A stretch of DNA of 64,000 nt from JAOUJD01 sp963726405 (GTDB taxonomy: Bacteria > Pseudomonadota > Gammaproteobacteria > Burkholderiales > Burkholderiaceae_F), in contig CAVSCF010000009.1 in the NCBI GenBank assembly GCA_963726405.1, forward strand, positions 1 to 64,000, given 5' to 3'. The notes beneath the pieces are model-generated. The model did no database searches, was not told where the DNA came from, and saw only the letters and a list, made by a program, of their open reading frames with translations. The position numbers were made by a program, and so were the translations under genes. How positions within the stretch are numbered: the stretch's first letter is position 1; each line of letters starts with the position of its first letter. This document shows positions 62,759 to 64,000 of the stretch, in pieces.

Positions 62759-63219
62759 TCCCCTCCGCGCGGGGCGCCTGCGCACGCGGCCGCGCTCTCC
62801 CGCTGCGGTAACCCGCGGTCGCCAAGCAGGTCTGCGCAGGCCGCGACGACGACGAGCAAGTCGATCGGCTTGCCGAGGTGACGCTGAGAACCGCTGCGCA
62901 ACGCCGGTTTGCGGTGTCGCAATTCATGTTCGTTGAAGCGGTCCCCTCGGCAGCATTGGAACCGGATGCATGTCGAGCGCTTTCCGCGGCATCCAGCACT
63001 TGGCTGCCGCAGGAAGAATCGTACGATTCACGTCGCATCGTCATTTGAGAAACTACGTAACCGAGTGGCGCGAGTTACGATAGGTCAAGCCCCGCCGATA
63101 CTGAGCTGCGCGCACCGCGAACCGAGCGCCGTCCATGCGAATGCGGGCCGGCCACTTGCGGCCGCGCGCGATCCGATGCGCGTGTCGCGCGTGTCGAACC
63201 ACCGAGAACAGGAACCATC
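62759..63219. other. Intergenic region before the phasin gene
   Basis: No gene supported. A 41-codon plus-strand frame at 62926-63051 has no ribosome site or recognisable pattern. The phasin promoter must lie in its right part. Confidence 0.4.
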
Positions 63220-63806
63220 ATGAAAGAGACGAACAACAACCCCGTTGCCAGCTACATCGAGGCGCAGATGGCGGGGACGGCCGGGATCGTGCAGGCGGCC
63301 ATGCACGGCGTGCAGCGCGTGCAGGAGATCCTGATGCGGGCCATGCGGGAAGGCGCAGGCGGTCAGATGGCGCTCGCGCGCTCCATCTCCGGTGCGCGCG
63401 ACGCCGCGGACATTTCCCGCGTCGGCGAAGCGCACGCCGGGCCCGCGGCGGAGCAGTTCACGCGGTACCAGCAGGAGCTGATCGGCGCGGTCACCGAGAT
63501 GAACACCGAAATGGTCCAGGCCAGTTATTCCATGATGGAACGGGTCAGCCAGGCGCTCGCCGCGCCGTCATCCGCGATGGGATTGCCAGCGGGTAGCCAG
63601 GCGGGCGGACCGATGGCGGCGTTCGAGGCCGGCATGCGGCAGTGGCAGGGCGCGATGGAGCAGCTGACGCAGGGCGTCCGCGGCCAGGCGTCCGACCAGG
63701 AGGGCGAGGACGACGAGGACGACGAAGAAGAGACGCCGAGGAGGTCGAGGAGCCAAAGCAGCGCCAGGCCCGCAAGGCGGTGGCCAAGCGCACGGGCCGG
63801 CGTTGA
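63220..63806 (+). CDS. Phasin-family protein, likely one frameshift near the C-terminus
   Basis: About 195 aa when repaired. The helical body (SYIEAQMAGTAGIVQAAMHG, RYQQELIGAVTEMNTEMVQA) matches phasins, which coat polyhydroxyalkanoate granules. After an acidic run (EDDEDDEEE) near 63730 the frame turns into Arg/Ser nonsense; adding one G yields AEEVEEPKQRQARKAVAKRT, a normal basic tail ending at TGA 63804-63806. Without that correction the frame runs on to 63951. The start is ATG 63220. Confidence 0.75.
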
Positions 63807-63860
63807 ACGCCTGCCGCTGACCGTCCGTCTTTCCCCGCGCCGCGGACACCGCGGCGCGGC

Positions 63861-64000
63861 TCAGTCGGTCGTCCGCGATTCGTTGCGGTGCTGCAGCGCC
63901 TCGTCGATCATCCGCAGCACCTGGGTCGGTTCGGCCGGCTTGACGAGGTGAAAGTCGAACCCTGATTGCAGCGCCCGCTCGCGATCGGAAGATTGGCCGT
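63861..64000 (-). CDS. Response-regulator receiver domain, C-terminal end (partial)
   Basis: The window ends inside this gene. The last 45 codons read GQSSDRERALQSGFDFHLVK then PAEPTQVLRMIDEAL, the final strand and helix of a CheY-like domain with its conserved Lys. A short tail follows. It is probably the receiver end of a hybrid sensor kinase, but the rest is outside the window. Confidence 0.8.
   Translation of the reverse strand, partial: GQSSDRERALQSGFDFHLVKPAEPTQVLRMIDEALQHRNESRTTD

Overview
The window is GC-rich chromosomal DNA from a betaproteobacterium, most likely of the order Burkholderiales. This rests on gene content and order: an EF-P carrying Arg32 beside its rhamnosyltransferase EarP, the run glnD-map / rpsB-tsf-pyrH-frr-uppS-cdsA-dxr-rseP-bamA-skp-lpxD-fabZ-lpxA-lpxB-rnhB, dapC-dapD-dapE with prmB, PEP-CTERM exported proteins, a phasin, and the ppsR/ppsA pair. 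No species assignment is attempted.

Layout. (1) 1-4210 is the right end of an integrated element. It holds the 3' end of a phage HK97-type capsid gene, a phased array of hairpins, an HNH endonuclease, an opposite-strand two-gene module (HEPN-like protein plus membrane-anchored coiled coil, both frameshifted) and a small exported protein. It ends at a 44-bp tRNA-Cys 3' fragment (4167-4210) that looks like an attachment site. (2) 4211-9350 is a loose accessory zone: two PEP-CTERM proteins with sigma-54-like promoters, a small nuclease, paralogous and decayed copies of a tiny Cys-rich gene, a PsiF-like remnant and an FN3 lipoprotein. (3) 9457-17000 holds a DUF808 protein, earP-efp, tRNA-Leu, DUF1178, a GST and an acyl-CoA dehydrogenase, then an oxidoreductase and an SRPBCC gene hit by several frameshifts. 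(4) 17300-21273 is a minus-strand, overlapping operon: CaiB-type CoA transferase, histidine phosphatase, APH/ACAD10-like kinase and a ClpX-like ATPase without the zinc domain. (5) 21326-29676 holds an ABC-F ATPase, prmB, dapE, a frameshifted pilU, a pair of inverted-repeat elements, dapD, dapC and queF. (6) 29853-38747 holds smc, zipA, ligA, an MTA/MTI phosphorylase, def and a toxin-antitoxin pair; a 266-bp MITE sits exactly between zipA and ligA. (7) 38796-61270 holds glnD-map (minus) and the long plus-strand translation/isoprenoid/outer-membrane cluster, closing with ppsR and ppsA. (8) 61376-64000 holds an NfeD/SPFH membrane pair, a phasin and the end of a response-regulator receiver domain.

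How the genes work together. The rpsB-rnhB block joins ribosome function (S2, EF-Ts, RRF), pyrimidine supply (PyrH), lipid carriers (UppS, CdsA, Dxr) and envelope building (RseP, BamA, Skp, LpxD/A/B, FabZ), mostly with overlapping stop/start codons. The dap genes supply diaminopimelate and lysine, and glnD senses nitrogen. The most unusual signals are non-coding: five palindromes spaced 39/40/39/40 bp after the capsid gene, a TA-flanked MITE that supplies zipA's stop codon, and a pair of ~230-bp elements with long inverted ends upstream of dapD. Several genes carry single-base frameshifts, five of them within about 520 bp. Some of these may be assembly errors, others real decay; reads are needed to tell.
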